From NCBI RefSeq assembly GCF_039543505.1, contig NZ_BAABJW010000005.1, positions 62,001 through 126,000 on the forward strand: a stretch of 64,000 bases of DNA. Reading direction: 5' to 3'. The notes beneath the pieces are model-generated. The model made no database searches, was not told the origin of the DNA, and saw only the letters and a list, made by a program, of their open reading frames with translations. This DNA is from Litoribaculum gwangyangense (GTDB lineage: Bacteria; Bacteroidota; Bacteroidia; Flavobacteriales; Flavobacteriaceae). How positions within the stretch are numbered: position 1 is the first letter of the stretch; each line of letters opens with the position of its first letter. Of the stretch, positions 44,618 through 53,350 are shown in pieces. The translations under genes were made by a program, and so were the position numbers.

Positions 44618-45867
44618 TGCGAATCTTATTTAAAAACATTAAAGAATTATTGCAAGTAAGAGACAAAAACGTATCGTTTGTTTCGGGTGAAGCCATGAAA
44701 ACACTGCCAACCATTAAAAATGCTTTTTTAGTAGTTGAAGATGGCTTGATATCCGATTTTGGCATTATGGAAAACTGTCCACAAGAAGATTTTTCAGAAG
44801 TTATTAATGTTGCAGGAAAAATGATGTTACCTTCATGGTGCGATTCGCATACACATTTGGTGTATGCAGGAAACCGTGAAAGTGAGTTTGTAGATAAGAT
44901 AAAAGGCTTAAGCTATCAAGAAATTGCAGAAAAAGGTGGAGGTATTTTAAATTCTGCAAAGACCCTTCAAGAAACTACCGAAGATGCTTTGTATGAACAA
45001 AGTAAAACACGTTTGGAAGCAGTTATGCGAATGGGTACGGGCGCCATCGAAATAAAAACGGGTTATGGTCTCACTTTGGAGTCCGAATTGAAAATGCTTC
45101 GCGTTATCAAACGGCTAAAACAGAATTATCCAATTCCCATCAAAGCTACGTTTTTAGGGGCCCATGCGGTTCCTTCAGAATTTAAAAACAATAAACATGG
45201 TTATGTTAGGCATCTTATTAAAAATATGCTACCCGAAATAGCTCAGTCTAATCTAGCCGACTACATCGATGTGTTTTGCGAGAAGGACTATTTCTCAGTG
45301 GAGGATATGAAACATATTTTACATGCCGGTAAACAATATGGTTTAAAGCCTAAAATCCATGTAAACCAGTTTCATTCCATTGGTGGGGTTAAAGTTGGTG
45401 TTGATTTTAATGCGCTTTCTGTTGATCATTTAGAAGAAATGACAGAGGCAGATATTCAATCGTTGAAAAATACCAAAACCATGCCCGTAGCTTTACCAGG
45501 ATGTTCCTTTTTTTTAGGGATTCCTTATACACCAGCCAGAAAAATGATAGATGCTGGCTTACCCTTAGCATTAGCAACCGATTATAATCCTGGGTCGTCA
45601 CCTTCGGGTAACATGAATTTTGTAATATCTACAGCGTGTATTAAAATGAAATTATCACCCGAAGAGGCTATAAATGCGGCGACCATTAATGGGGCTTATG
45701 CTATGGGTTTAGAAACCCAAGTAGGCACTATCACTAAAGGGAAATTGGCAAATTTGATAGTCACCAAACCCATTAATTCGTATGGGTTTTTACCATATTC
45801 GTTTGGTGAATCACAAGTAGAAAGGGTTTATATTAAAGGACAAGAATTTACTTTCTCAAATTCTTAA
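44617..45867 (+). CDS. hutI: Imidazolonepropionase
   Basis: A 416-residue amidohydrolase. Metal ligands are in WCDSHTHLVYAGNRESEF (His pair near residue 81). KAGYG-like GTGAIEIKTGYGLTLESE, LGAHAVPSEFK, HVNQFHSIGG and ATDYNPGSSPSGNM follow. It hydrolyses imidazolonepropionate to N-formimino-L-glutamate, the third Hut step. Translational coupling with hutU is likely. No hutG or hutF follows; the next gene is convergent and its stop overlaps by 20 bases. Confidence 0.96.
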   Translation: MRILFKNIKELLQVRDKNVSFVSGEAMKTLPTIKNAFLVVEDGLISDFGIMENCPQEDFSEVINVAGKMMLPSWCDSHTHLVYAGNRESEFVDKIKGLSYQEIAEKGGGILNSAKTLQETTEDALYEQSKTRLEAVMRMGTGAIEIKTGYGLTLESELKMLRVIKRLKQNYPIPIKATFLGAHAVPSEFKNNKHGYVRHLIKNMLPEIAQSNLADYIDVFCEKDYFSVEDMKHILHAGKQYGLKPKIHVNQFHSIGGVKVGVDFNALSVDHLEEMTEADIQSLKNTKTMPVALPGCSFFLGIPYTPARKMIDAGLPLALATDYNPGSSPSGNMNFVISTACIKMKLSPEEAINAATINGAYAMGLETQVGTITKGKLANLIVTKPINSYGFLPYSFGESQVERVYIKGQEFTFSNS

Positions 45868-47080
45868 TTCGCTCTAAAAGTGTTGGATGGGAATAATGCA
45901 TAAACACATAAGCAGGATGTGGTGTTAAATTGCTCAAGCTATTCTTAGAAAGTTTTTTTAGGGAAGTAATTAAAGGTTCTCCCTTGTAGGTTTTTTTAGC
46001 ATAATCATCAGCTTGATATTCAAATGTTCTTGAAAACCAATTCATGATTAAACCTGTAATTTCGGAAATAGGTGAATACAATAACATAAACGCAATGAGT
46101 CCGATATGAAAACTAGGTATGTCAACACCCAAGGCACTCGACAATACAGGATTTGCAATAAATAAGGATAAAATATACAGCGTTAAACCTGTTAGAATAA
46201 TGGATGCAAATAGATTAAAAATAATATGTTTCTTCTTGTAATGTCCTACTTCATGCGCTAACACTGCTACGATTTCTTCTTCTTCTAAATCGTTAATTAG
46301 CGTATCGTATAGCGTGACGCGTTTCTCACTTCCAAAACCTGAAAAATACGCATTAGCTTTGGTGCTTCGTTTAGAGCCATCAATCACGAAAATTTTGTCG
46401 AGTTTAAAACCAACCGTGCTGGCATAATCTGATATTTTATCGCGTAAACTGCCTGTTTCAAGTGGTGTTTGTTTATTAAATAAGGGAACAATAAGTTTAG
46501 AATAAAACATATTCATAAACAAGGTAAAAACGGCCACTAGACCCCATGCATACAACCAAAAATTCTTACCAGCGAATTGATAAAACCAAATGATTAAAGC
46601 CAAAATACCGCCACCAACAACAGCCATCATGAGCCAACTTTTAAATTTATCTAAGAAAAAAGTTTTAACGGTAGTTCTATTAAATCCGAATTTTTCTTCA
46701 ATAACAAAGGTGCTGTAATAAGAAAAAGGTGTGGTTAATATATCGCTTGAAAACATGATGATTCCAAAGAAAATAAGCGCAATAACAATAGGGTTTTCAG
46801 AATAACTGCGGGCTAAAGCATCAACAAAAGCAAATCCGTCGAAAAACAGAAATCCTAAAGTTAAAACCAAAGAAAAGGTTGAGGTTATAATTCCGAATTT
46901 GTAATTAGTCGCTTTGTAGTTTTGTGATTTTTTATATTCAATTTCATCATAAACATCTTGTAAATCTTCCGGGAGTTTATCCTTAAAATGTTTGGCGTTT
47001 AAAGCATCTAAAATTTTGTCGACCAAAAAATTGATTATTATGATGGCTATGATGATGTAAAATAGGGTAGTGGATGTCAT
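45848..47080 (-). CDS. M48 family membrane metallopeptidase (CAAX protease 1-like)
   Basis: A 410-residue integral membrane protease from the ATG at 47080; an upstream in-frame start would overlap the methyltransferase gene. Several transmembrane segments flank the zinc site HEVGH (about residue 274) in VAVLAHEVGHYKKKH, with a downstream Glu in EYQADDYAKK. SGFGSEKRVTLYDTLI and an NAYF segment agree with Ste24/HtpX relatives. It probably acts in membrane protein quality control. It is read just after the SPOUT methyltransferase gene. Confidence 0.9.
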   Translation of the reverse strand: MTSTTLFYIIIAIIIINFLVDKILDALNAKHFKDKLPEDLQDVYDEIEYKKSQNYKATNYKFGIITSTFSLVLTLGFLFFDGFAFVDALARSYSENPIVIALIFFGIIMFSSDILTTPFSYYSTFVIEEKFGFNRTTVKTFFLDKFKSWLMMAVVGGGILALIIWFYQFAGKNFWLYAWGLVAVFTLFMNMFYSKLIVPLFNKQTPLETGSLRDKISDYASTVGFKLDKIFVIDGSKRSTKANAYFSGFGSEKRVTLYDTLINDLEEEEIVAVLAHEVGHYKKKHIIFNLFASIILTGLTLYILSLFIANPVLSSALGVDIPSFHIGLIAFMLLYSPISEITGLIMNWFSRTFEYQADDYAKKTYKGEPLITSLKKLSKNSLSNLTPHPAYVFMHYSHPTLLERIKNLRK

Positions 47081-47084
47081 ATTT

Positions 47085-47882
47085 TTATTTAAAATTACGC
47101 TGCCTTCTAGCTTCAAAAATAAGAATTCCGGAGGCAACCGAAACATTCATGGAGTCGATGTCTCCTTGCATAGGAATGATAATATTTTGTGTTGAACTTT
47201 TTAACCAGTCATCACTTAATCCTGTGGCCTCAGTACCAACCACGATGGCGGTTGGTTTTTTGAAATCTTGGGTGTGATAGTTAACTGAAGCTTGTAAAGC
47301 CGCACAATATATGTTAATATTTTTAGATTTTAAAAAGGCAATGATATCAGAAGTTGAACCCGTTGCTATTTGGTTGGTAAATACACAACCTACACTAGAG
47401 CGAATAATGTTGGGATTGTATAAATCGGTTTTTGGGTTTGCTATGATAACAGCTTCAACATTAGCTGCGTCGGCGGTTCTAAGAATGGCTCCAATATTTC
47501 CTGGTTTTTCTGGCGCTTCGGCTACTAAAATCAAAGGGTTTTGAGTACTCAATTTTAAATCTTCAATGGCGTGATTTTTACTTTTGGCGATGGCTAGAAC
47601 ACCTTCGGTGGTATCGCGATAGGCTAATTTTTCATAAATATCTTTTGAAATTTCAATGGTGTTAAGTTGTTGAGCTTTTAGGTTGTTAAGTTGTTCTTGT
47701 GAAAAAAATTCTGGATAAAACAAAATAGTTTCTATTTCGTAGTTACCTTTTACCGCAAGCGATATTTCGCGCACCCCTTCAATCAGAAATGTGCCCGATT
47801 TTCTGCGCTCACGCGATTTGTCCTTTAACTGAACCAGTTGTTTAATAAACGGGTTTTGTAAACTGAAAATTTGTTTTAGCAT
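47085..47882 (-). CDS. TrmH family RNA 2'-O-methyltransferase
   Basis: A 265-residue SPOUT methyltransferase. An N-terminal substrate-binding L30e-like domain (FIKQLVQLKDKSRERRKSGTFLIEGVREI) precedes the knot domain (VAEAPEKPGNIGAILRTADAANVEAVII, VVGTEATGLSDDWL, IIPMQGDIDSMNVSVASGILIFEARRQR). It methylates a ribose in rRNA or tRNA using SAM; the RlmB/TsnR-like architecture suggests rRNA. The exact target cannot be told. It sits four bases from the M48 peptidase gene and 31 from the DUF3810 gene. Confidence 0.85.
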   Translation of the reverse strand: MLKQIFSLQNPFIKQLVQLKDKSRERRKSGTFLIEGVREISLAVKGNYEIETILFYPEFFSQEQLNNLKAQQLNTIEISKDIYEKLAYRDTTEGVLAIAKSKNHAIEDLKLSTQNPLILVAEAPEKPGNIGAILRTADAANVEAVIIANPKTDLYNPNIIRSSVGCVFTNQIATGSTSDIIAFLKSKNINIYCAALQASVNYHTQDFKKPTAIVVGTEATGLSDDWLKSSTQNIIIPMQGDIDSMNVSVASGILIFEARRQRNFK

Positions 47883-47913
47883 ATCAGAATGAACAAAAGT
47901 AGTTTAAATCGCT

Positions 47914-48981
47914 TTATAATTTAGTGTTCTCAAAATAATTTGCTATTAGAGCCACCACATAACTATAACTCTCCATACCTTTATTTTGTTTATTGGCTTT
48001 TAAGAAGTTGCTGTAGAATAGTTTAAAGTAAGGTTCTGCAGGGTTTTGATGGGCCTCCCAAAACAGCCTAACTTCCTCGTAGTTTTTTAAAATACCAATA
48101 TTGACATCCGCAACCATATCTTCAAAAAGACATGCGTCTCGGTTGTAAATTTCATTTAAGCAGAAGCGCAGTGCAAATGCATAACCCGTGTAATTAAAAT
48201 ATAAGTTATCATGTTTTATGGCTGCCAAACAGCCAATAAAATTGGCTTCATTTTCTGCGGCATATCCCAACTGGTGTGCAATTTCATGTAAAGCCGTTGT
48301 TGGAAATTTATATGATGGAATCAATCCGTCAACTTGTGCTTCATTGGTTAAAGGGTTTAAATAACCACTAAATCCCATATAGGTAAGAGGGTAACTGAAC
48401 AATGATTTTTTAATGCTTTTTGGATGGTATTCCAAATGAGGAAATATATCTTTTAAATTTTGATAACCCAAGGGTGCGAGATCTAAAATCTCACTTTTAG
48501 TATAGGGCATTTTAACTTTTAAAGTATCATTTTTTGTTATTTCTAGGTGCAAATTGTTGGATTTTTGGATCAGTTTTTCTGTTACTGAAACAAGTTGCTC
48601 TGAGGTATAATCGGCGTTTAAATTCAAGTTTTTGTGTAACGGTAAGCGGTAGTAGTTCAAGCCCCACAGCACATGAAATGCAAAATAAATTACCGATACT
48701 GCTGCTAAAATATCAATAAACCAACGTTTGGTGTCTTTACGAAGTCTTTTACGGTTTCTATAAAGCCAATTAATAATATAAACAATGGAAAAGGCATAAA
48801 CCAAATCTCCAAATGAAAAGGGAAGCCAACCCAAAGTAAATCTGAAGATTTTTGAAGTGAATTGATAAAAACCGTTACTGTAATATTGCTCAATAAAATC
48901 TGGGAAGTGTGATAGTAATTTTATAATTAAATATTGCGGAATTAATGATAGTGCAAGTATGGATTTTTTTGTTTTCAGCAT
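47914..48981 (-). CDS. DUF3810 putative zinc metallopeptidase, membrane bound
   Basis: A 355-residue protein from the ATG at 48981 (a TTG two codons upstream is less likely). The N terminus has about three hydrophobic segments up to residue 115, followed by a soluble domain. It carries HEIAHQLGYAAENEANFIGC, an HExxH motif with a downstream Glu that would complete a gluzincin-type site. DUF3810 is common in Bacteroidota and its activity is unproven. It is divergent from pepD. Confidence 0.82.
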   Translation of the reverse strand: MLKTKKSILALSLIPQYLIIKLLSHFPDFIEQYYSNGFYQFTSKIFRFTLGWLPFSFGDLVYAFSIVYIINWLYRNRKRLRKDTKRWFIDILAAVSVIYFAFHVLWGLNYYRLPLHKNLNLNADYTSEQLVSVTEKLIQKSNNLHLEITKNDTLKVKMPYTKSEILDLAPLGYQNLKDIFPHLEYHPKSIKKSLFSYPLTYMGFSGYLNPLTNEAQVDGLIPSYKFPTTALHEIAHQLGYAAENEANFIGCLAAIKHDNLYFNYTGYAFALRFCLNEIYNRDACLFEDMVADVNIGILKNYEEVRLFWEAHQNPAEPYFKLFYSNFLKANKQNKGMESYSYVVALIANYFENTKL

Positions 48982-49024
48982 ATCCAAAAATAAGGAAATG
49001 TTTATAATTCCTGTTTAGAATAAC

Positions 49025-49032
49025 TACCTTTG
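49025..49032 (+). promoter_or_regulatory. -7 element of pepD
   Basis: TACCTTTG exactly fits TAnnTTTG and lies 23 bases before the start codon. The -33 position shows only a weak TTT. Confidence 0.5.
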
Positions 49033-49054
49033 CATAACATTATTTTTTAATATT

Positions 49055-50515
49055 ATGAATTCTGAAATAAGACTACTAAAGCCACAAGCACTCTGGAATA
49101 AATTTGCCGATTTAAACGCTGTTCCTCGTCCTTCAAAAAAAGAGGAACGGGTGATTGCCTTTATAAAAGATTTTGGTAAAAGCCTTGGTTTGGAAACCGT
49201 TGAGGATGAAGTTGGAAATGTCATCATTAAAAAACCTGCAACAGTAGGAATGGAAAACAGAACTACCATCGTGATGCAATCGCATCTGGATATGGTACAC
49301 CAAAAAAACAATGATACTGTATTTGATTTTGACAGTCAAGGTATCGAAATGTATGTTCAAGGCGATTGGGTTAAAGCAGAAGGAACGACTTTGGGTGCCG
49401 ATAATGGCTTAGGGGTTGCAACCATTATGGCGATTTTAGAAAGCACCGATATACCACATCCAGCTATTGAAGCCTTATTTACTATTGACGAAGAAACAGG
49501 TATGACGGGAGCCATGGGTTTAAAAGAAGGTTTGCTTTCAGGGGGTATTTTATTGAATTTAGATACTGAAGAGGATGACGAAATTGGTGTGGGTTGTGCC
49601 GGTGGCATTGATATAACAGCCAAACGAACCTATGAAGAAGACGCGACACCCGAGTTTAAGATTGGGTATAAAATAGTTGTAAAAGGTTTGCAAGGCGGAC
49701 ATTCTGGGATGCAAATACACGAGGGGTTAGGTAATGCCAACAAAATAATGAACCGTTTGTTGTTTGATGGTTTTGAAAAGTTTGGTTTGCGAATTTCTGA
49801 AATTGATGGGGGTAGTTTACGTAATGCCATTCCACGTGAAAGTTATGCTGTGGTCGTCATTGATGCTATTCATGAAGAAGTTTTTAATAAAGAAATGGAG
49901 GCTTTGGCAAAAACAATTAAAACGGAATTGAAAACCATGGAACCCGATTTAAAAATAGAGGTTTCTAAAGTAAATACCCCAAAGAAAATAATGGAATTAG
50001 GAGTACAGGAAGGATTGACTCGTGCTATCTATGCTGCCCAAAATGGTGTTTATAGAATGAGTGCTGATATTCCTGATTTGGTAGAAACCTCAAATAATAT
50101 TGCCAAGGTTGTGGTTAAGGATGGGCATATTCACATTGGTTGTTTAACTCGCTCATCAGTAGAGAGTTCTAAAATGGATTTAGCCAATACGTTGAGAGCA
50201 ACTTTTGAATTAACGGGTTGTGAGGTTGATTTTAGTGGAGATTATCCGGGATGGACTCCCAATATGGACTCACCCATTTTAAAGGTTATGACACAGCTTT
50301 ATGAGGATTTGAATGGTGAAAAACCAAAAGTGGCGGCGTGTCATGCAGGTTTAGAATGTGGAATCCTTGGGAAAAACTACCCCAATATGGATATGATTAG
50401 TTTCGGGCCAAACATTAAAGGTGCGCATTCGCCCGATGAACGTGCACAAATTTCATCTGTTCAAAAATATTGGAAATTTGTTTTAGCGATTTTGAAGAAT
50501 ATTCCAGAAAAGTGA
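49055..50515 (+). CDS. pepD: Aminoacyl-histidine dipeptidase (PepD)
   Basis: A 486-residue M20 family metallopeptidase. Zinc ligands occur in TIVMQSHLDMVHQ (His, about 76), LGADNGLGVATIMAILE (Asp), LFTIDEETGMTGAMGL (Glu pair) and AACHAGLECGILG plus FGPNIKGAHSPDER at the C terminus. It cleaves Xaa-His dipeptides such as carnosine, with wide specificity. A lid domain occupies the middle third. It is a cytoplasmic single gene with its own -7 element, 3 kb from the hut operon. Confidence 0.93.
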   Translation: MNSEIRLLKPQALWNKFADLNAVPRPSKKEERVIAFIKDFGKSLGLETVEDEVGNVIIKKPATVGMENRTTIVMQSHLDMVHQKNNDTVFDFDSQGIEMYVQGDWVKAEGTTLGADNGLGVATIMAILESTDIPHPAIEALFTIDEETGMTGAMGLKEGLLSGGILLNLDTEEDDEIGVGCAGGIDITAKRTYEEDATPEFKIGYKIVVKGLQGGHSGMQIHEGLGNANKIMNRLLFDGFEKFGLRISEIDGGSLRNAIPRESYAVVVIDAIHEEVFNKEMEALAKTIKTELKTMEPDLKIEVSKVNTPKKIMELGVQEGLTRAIYAAQNGVYRMSADIPDLVETSNNIAKVVVKDGHIHIGCLTRSSVESSKMDLANTLRATFELTGCEVDFSGDYPGWTPNMDSPILKVMTQLYEDLNGEKPKVAACHAGLECGILGKNYPNMDMISFGPNIKGAHSPDERAQISSVQKYWKFVLAILKNIPEK

Positions 50516-50678
50516 TTTTTTAAGGGGCGTTTTAGGGTTTTGTATATGCATGTTCCTTGGTTGGTAACTAATTTAGCAACAAATACTTTCCAGAGAAAAT
50601 TCCGAAAGAATTTTCATGTTAAGCACTAGCGATAGCAATTACATATGTACGGAATGGTAACTTCGTAATCATTATTTT

Positions 50679-51443
50679 TCATCTATTATTTGCAATGATT
50701 ATGCTTGGGTAAAATTTCTCTAATTGCCTTTTTAGAGCTTCAATTCGATTTATTGTTATTTTGATTCTCTGTACGAAAGGTGCACTGCTACCTCTAGAAC
50801 TATGAATAATATTTGCAAATTTTAAATCATAAAGAAGTTGATGATAATCTACTTTACTTTCTGTTTTCCTACCAGTAATTATGTTATTGAAATTTTCGGT
50901 CGCATAATTCTCAATTAAATAAGGTTGAAGTAATTTGTGATAATTATCATCATTCTGTCTGTAATAATCCATAAGTGTGGTATACATATTATTTAGAGAA
51001 AGCATATCATTTATTAATGTGGGCGATTTTTTGAATTGAAAACTTTCCAAAGATAGTATTCTTTGAAACTTACTTTGCTTCAGTTTAAAGTTACTAAATG
51101 CTATTACATAAATTAATGTACTATCAAATTCTCTATTGGTAAGTTTTACATTCTCTGATTCAATTAATGATATGACTTCTGATATTTTTTTATCTCTGTT
51201 TTCCCATAATTCTAACTGATTTTTAACCGAAATTTGGTTTTCATTAAGTTCTATATATAATTCCTTTGCAATACTGATTTCTTTTTCATTATTTTTTTGA
51301 TTTTCATTCCAATTATTAATCTGAAGCGCAATTAATATACCAATTACTACAAGAATAATTTCTCCTATTGCATATATAAGATACTTACTGAATTTATTTT
51401 CAGAGAGCAGCTTTTGTCTAATTTTTCTAAAGAACTTTATCAT
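50679..51443 (-). CDS. DUF6090 family membrane protein
   Basis: A 254-residue protein. A basic start (MIKFFRKIRQKLLSENKFSKYLIYAIGE) leads into one transmembrane helix IILVVIGILIALQINNW (about 29-46). A long helical, charged extracytoplasmic or cytoplasmic part follows. The helix and the tail of NWNE type are the DUF6090 signature. No enzyme motif is present. The gene is isolated in gene-poor AT-rich DNA and shares its upstream sequence with the related gene at 39.4 kb. Confidence 0.8.
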   Translation of the reverse strand: MIKFFRKIRQKLLSENKFSKYLIYAIGEIILVVIGILIALQINNWNENQKNNEKEISIAKELYIELNENQISVKNQLELWENRDKKISEVISLIESENVKLTNREFDSTLIYVIAFSNFKLKQSKFQRILSLESFQFKKSPTLINDMLSLNNMYTTLMDYYRQNDDNYHKLLQPYLIENYATENFNNIITGRKTESKVDYHQLLYDLKFANIIHSSRGSSAPFVQRIKITINRIEALKRQLEKFYPSIIIANNR

Positions 51444-51745
51444 TGATTATTGGTTATTTGTAATGAAGCACAATGAAATGATATGGATTATTTAATTGTT
51501 TTTATCTGCAATGAAACGAAGGTAGCTGAATTTTTTGATAAAGACAAAGTCCAATAATTAGATATTAGTATTGCTTTAATTTAAATGGTGATTTTTGAAC
51601 TTTTTAATAAATTAAAATCATTTTTTTGAGGTAATTTTTGAAAAAATCTTGGAGACTATTAAAAAAAATAAGCTTTTCATCGTATTTTTAAGTATTTCGT
51701 CTTATATTTAACACGTTTTATCTAATTCTTTAACATTAACTGCCT
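51444..51745. other. Gene-free AT-rich region
   Basis: This 302-base stretch contains the DUF6090 promoter on the minus strand (51517-51548) and the leader of the serine hydrolase on the plus strand. No RNA gene, repeat or terminator was recognised beyond this. Confidence 0.6.
51517..51548 (-). promoter_or_regulatory. Promoter of the DUF6090 gene
   Basis: On the minus strand TTTG (51548-51545) is followed after exactly 20 bases by TACCTTCG (51524-51517), near the TAnnTTTG consensus. The block strongly resembles the one before the gene at 39.4 kb. Confidence 0.6.
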
Positions 51746-53053
51746 ATGAACCTACACGCCATAATTAAAAAGCCGTTTCTTTTAATAGCCATTTGCTTAA
51801 TGGTAGCTTTCAGTGTGATTAAGGTGGCTGCTCCCCAAGCGCAAGAAATGATGGTGTCGAATGTTGAAATAAAAACGAAGCTTGTGGACCCTAATGTTAC
51901 AAAGGCATATAAGTTAAACCAACAGAAATTGCAAGAAGCTTTGACTGCTTATTTCCAAAAAGCCATAGCTTCCGGAGATATTGTAGGTGCAGGTGTAAGT
52001 ATTGTTAAAGAAGATTCTATACTAATAGCCGAAGGCTTTGGTAAAAGAAGTTTTACTTTAAATAAAACGGTCAATAGCGAAACGGTATTTCGGTTAGGGT
52101 CATTATCCAAAGGATTTGCGGGTGTTTTGGCAGCTAAACTGAAAAATGAAGGTTTTTTTAATTGGACCGATAAGGTAAATAGCTATGTGTCTGATTTTAA
52201 ATTAGGCGACAGTACGAATACCAATAACATTACATTAGCTCATATTTTATCACAAACCTCTGGAGCGCCTTATCACAGCTATACCAATTTGGTAGAAGCT
52301 GGATTATCACTATCGGAAATTGCAAAGCGTTTTAAAACGCTTAAACCGGTTGGAAAACCAGGAGAAATTTACAGTTATCAAAATGCCATGTTTGCACTTA
52401 GTGGTGAAATTATGGAAATGGCAACCAACAAGGATATTAGGACCTTGTTGAATGATAATTTCTTTAAACCATTGGGCATGACTGGCGTTTCAATGGATTA
52501 CAATTCCTTGGAGAGTAGTGATAATATTGCCTTGCCTCATTCAAAAAGTAGATATGGTTGGAGACCCTTAAAGTTAAATCATAATTACTACAACGCTATT
52601 GCTGCAGGTGGTATCAATGCTAGTGCGCTAGATATGGCCAAATGGATGCAACTTTTGTTAGGTCATCGTTCCGAAATTATTGATTATTCTGTTTTAAATG
52701 AAGCATTTAGTCCATCAGTAAAAGTGAAGGAGCATAACAAATATTATCAGCGTTGGCCAGGACATTTAAGTTCCTATTATGGTTTTGGTTGGAGAATTCA
52801 TAAGTTTAAAGAAAAAAGCACCCTTAAAACAATGGTTCATCATGGAGGTAGTGTTAACAGTTATCGAAATGAAATTGCTGTGTACCCTGATGATGATTTA
52901 GGTATTTGTGTTCTATTGAATAGCAATTCAAAAATTTCGCAAACGGTTATACCGGATCTTTATAAAATTGTAAATGATATTTTTGTGAATGATATAGAGG
53001 ATGCTGCCAATCCGAAAAAGCAAATCACTTCGGTGCGTGACGAAGTTTTATAG
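51746..53053 (+). CDS. Serine hydrolase, beta-lactamase class C / esterase type
   Basis: A 435-residue exported protein. An N-terminal signal or anchor (about 9-30) precedes the class C fold. The SxxK motif is S119-L-S-K122 (RLGSLSKGF), a YxN motif lies in YSYQNAM (about residue 210) and the third motif is HHGGSVNS. These are the elements of penicillin-binding/beta-lactamase-like esterases. Substrate specificity is unclear: a peptidoglycan peptidase, esterase or D-aminopeptidase is possible. It is convergent with yidD and has no obvious operon partner. Confidence 0.88.
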   Translation: MNLHAIIKKPFLLIAICLMVAFSVIKVAAPQAQEMMVSNVEIKTKLVDPNVTKAYKLNQQKLQEALTAYFQKAIASGDIVGAGVSIVKEDSILIAEGFGKRSFTLNKTVNSETVFRLGSLSKGFAGVLAAKLKNEGFFNWTDKVNSYVSDFKLGDSTNTNNITLAHILSQTSGAPYHSYTNLVEAGLSLSEIAKRFKTLKPVGKPGEIYSYQNAMFALSGEIMEMATNKDIRTLLNDNFFKPLGMTGVSMDYNSLESSDNIALPHSKSRYGWRPLKLNHNYYNAIAAGGINASALDMAKWMQLLLGHRSEIIDYSVLNEAFSPSVKVKEHNKYYQRWPGHLSSYYGFGWRIHKFKEKSTLKTMVHHGGSVNSYRNEIAVYPDDDLGICVLLNSNSKISQTVIPDLYKIVNDIFVNDIEDAANPKKQITSVRDEVL

Positions 53054-53055
53054 TT

Positions 53056-53277
53056 TCAAGGCACTGGATCATACCCAGAATCTCCCCAAGGATGGCAACT
53101 TAAAATACGCTTTATGGCCAACCAACCACCTTTAAATAATCCATGTTTTTGTAATGCCTCTTTGGAGTAGTTAGAACAGGTGGGTTGATATCTACAGGTT
53201 GCAGGGGTTATGGGAGATATAAGCGTTTGATATACTTTTATCAAGAACAAAAACGGTGCGATCAGAAGATTTTTCAA
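53056..53277 (-). CDS. yidD: Membrane protein insertion efficiency factor YidD
   Basis: A 73-residue protein. Without an in-frame ATG, the best start is the TTG at 53277, giving MKNLLIAPFLFLIKVYQTLISPITPATCRYQPTCSNYSKEAL in typical YidD form. A longer frame from another TTG at 53331 adds an atypical extension. Conserved cysteines lie in CRYQPTCSNY and ILSCHPWG. It is a peripheral inner-membrane protein assisting YidC-mediated insertion. Here it is upstream of nothing related and apart from rpmH. Confidence 0.9.
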   Translation of the reverse strand: MKNLLIAPFLFLIKVYQTLISPITPATCRYQPTCSNYSKEALQKHGLFKGGWLAIKRILSCHPWGDSGYDPVP

Positions 53278-53350
53278 TTTATTTTTATGCGTTAATTGTT
53301 GAGTTAAATAAAAGGTAAAGCAACACAACAACGAACGACTGAACTTCTTA

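Noticed and set aside
50516..50678. Possible mobile element boundary around the DUF6090 gene
   Set aside because: No terminal inverted repeats, target duplication or transposase found; similarity with the 39.3 kb spacer was not convincing.
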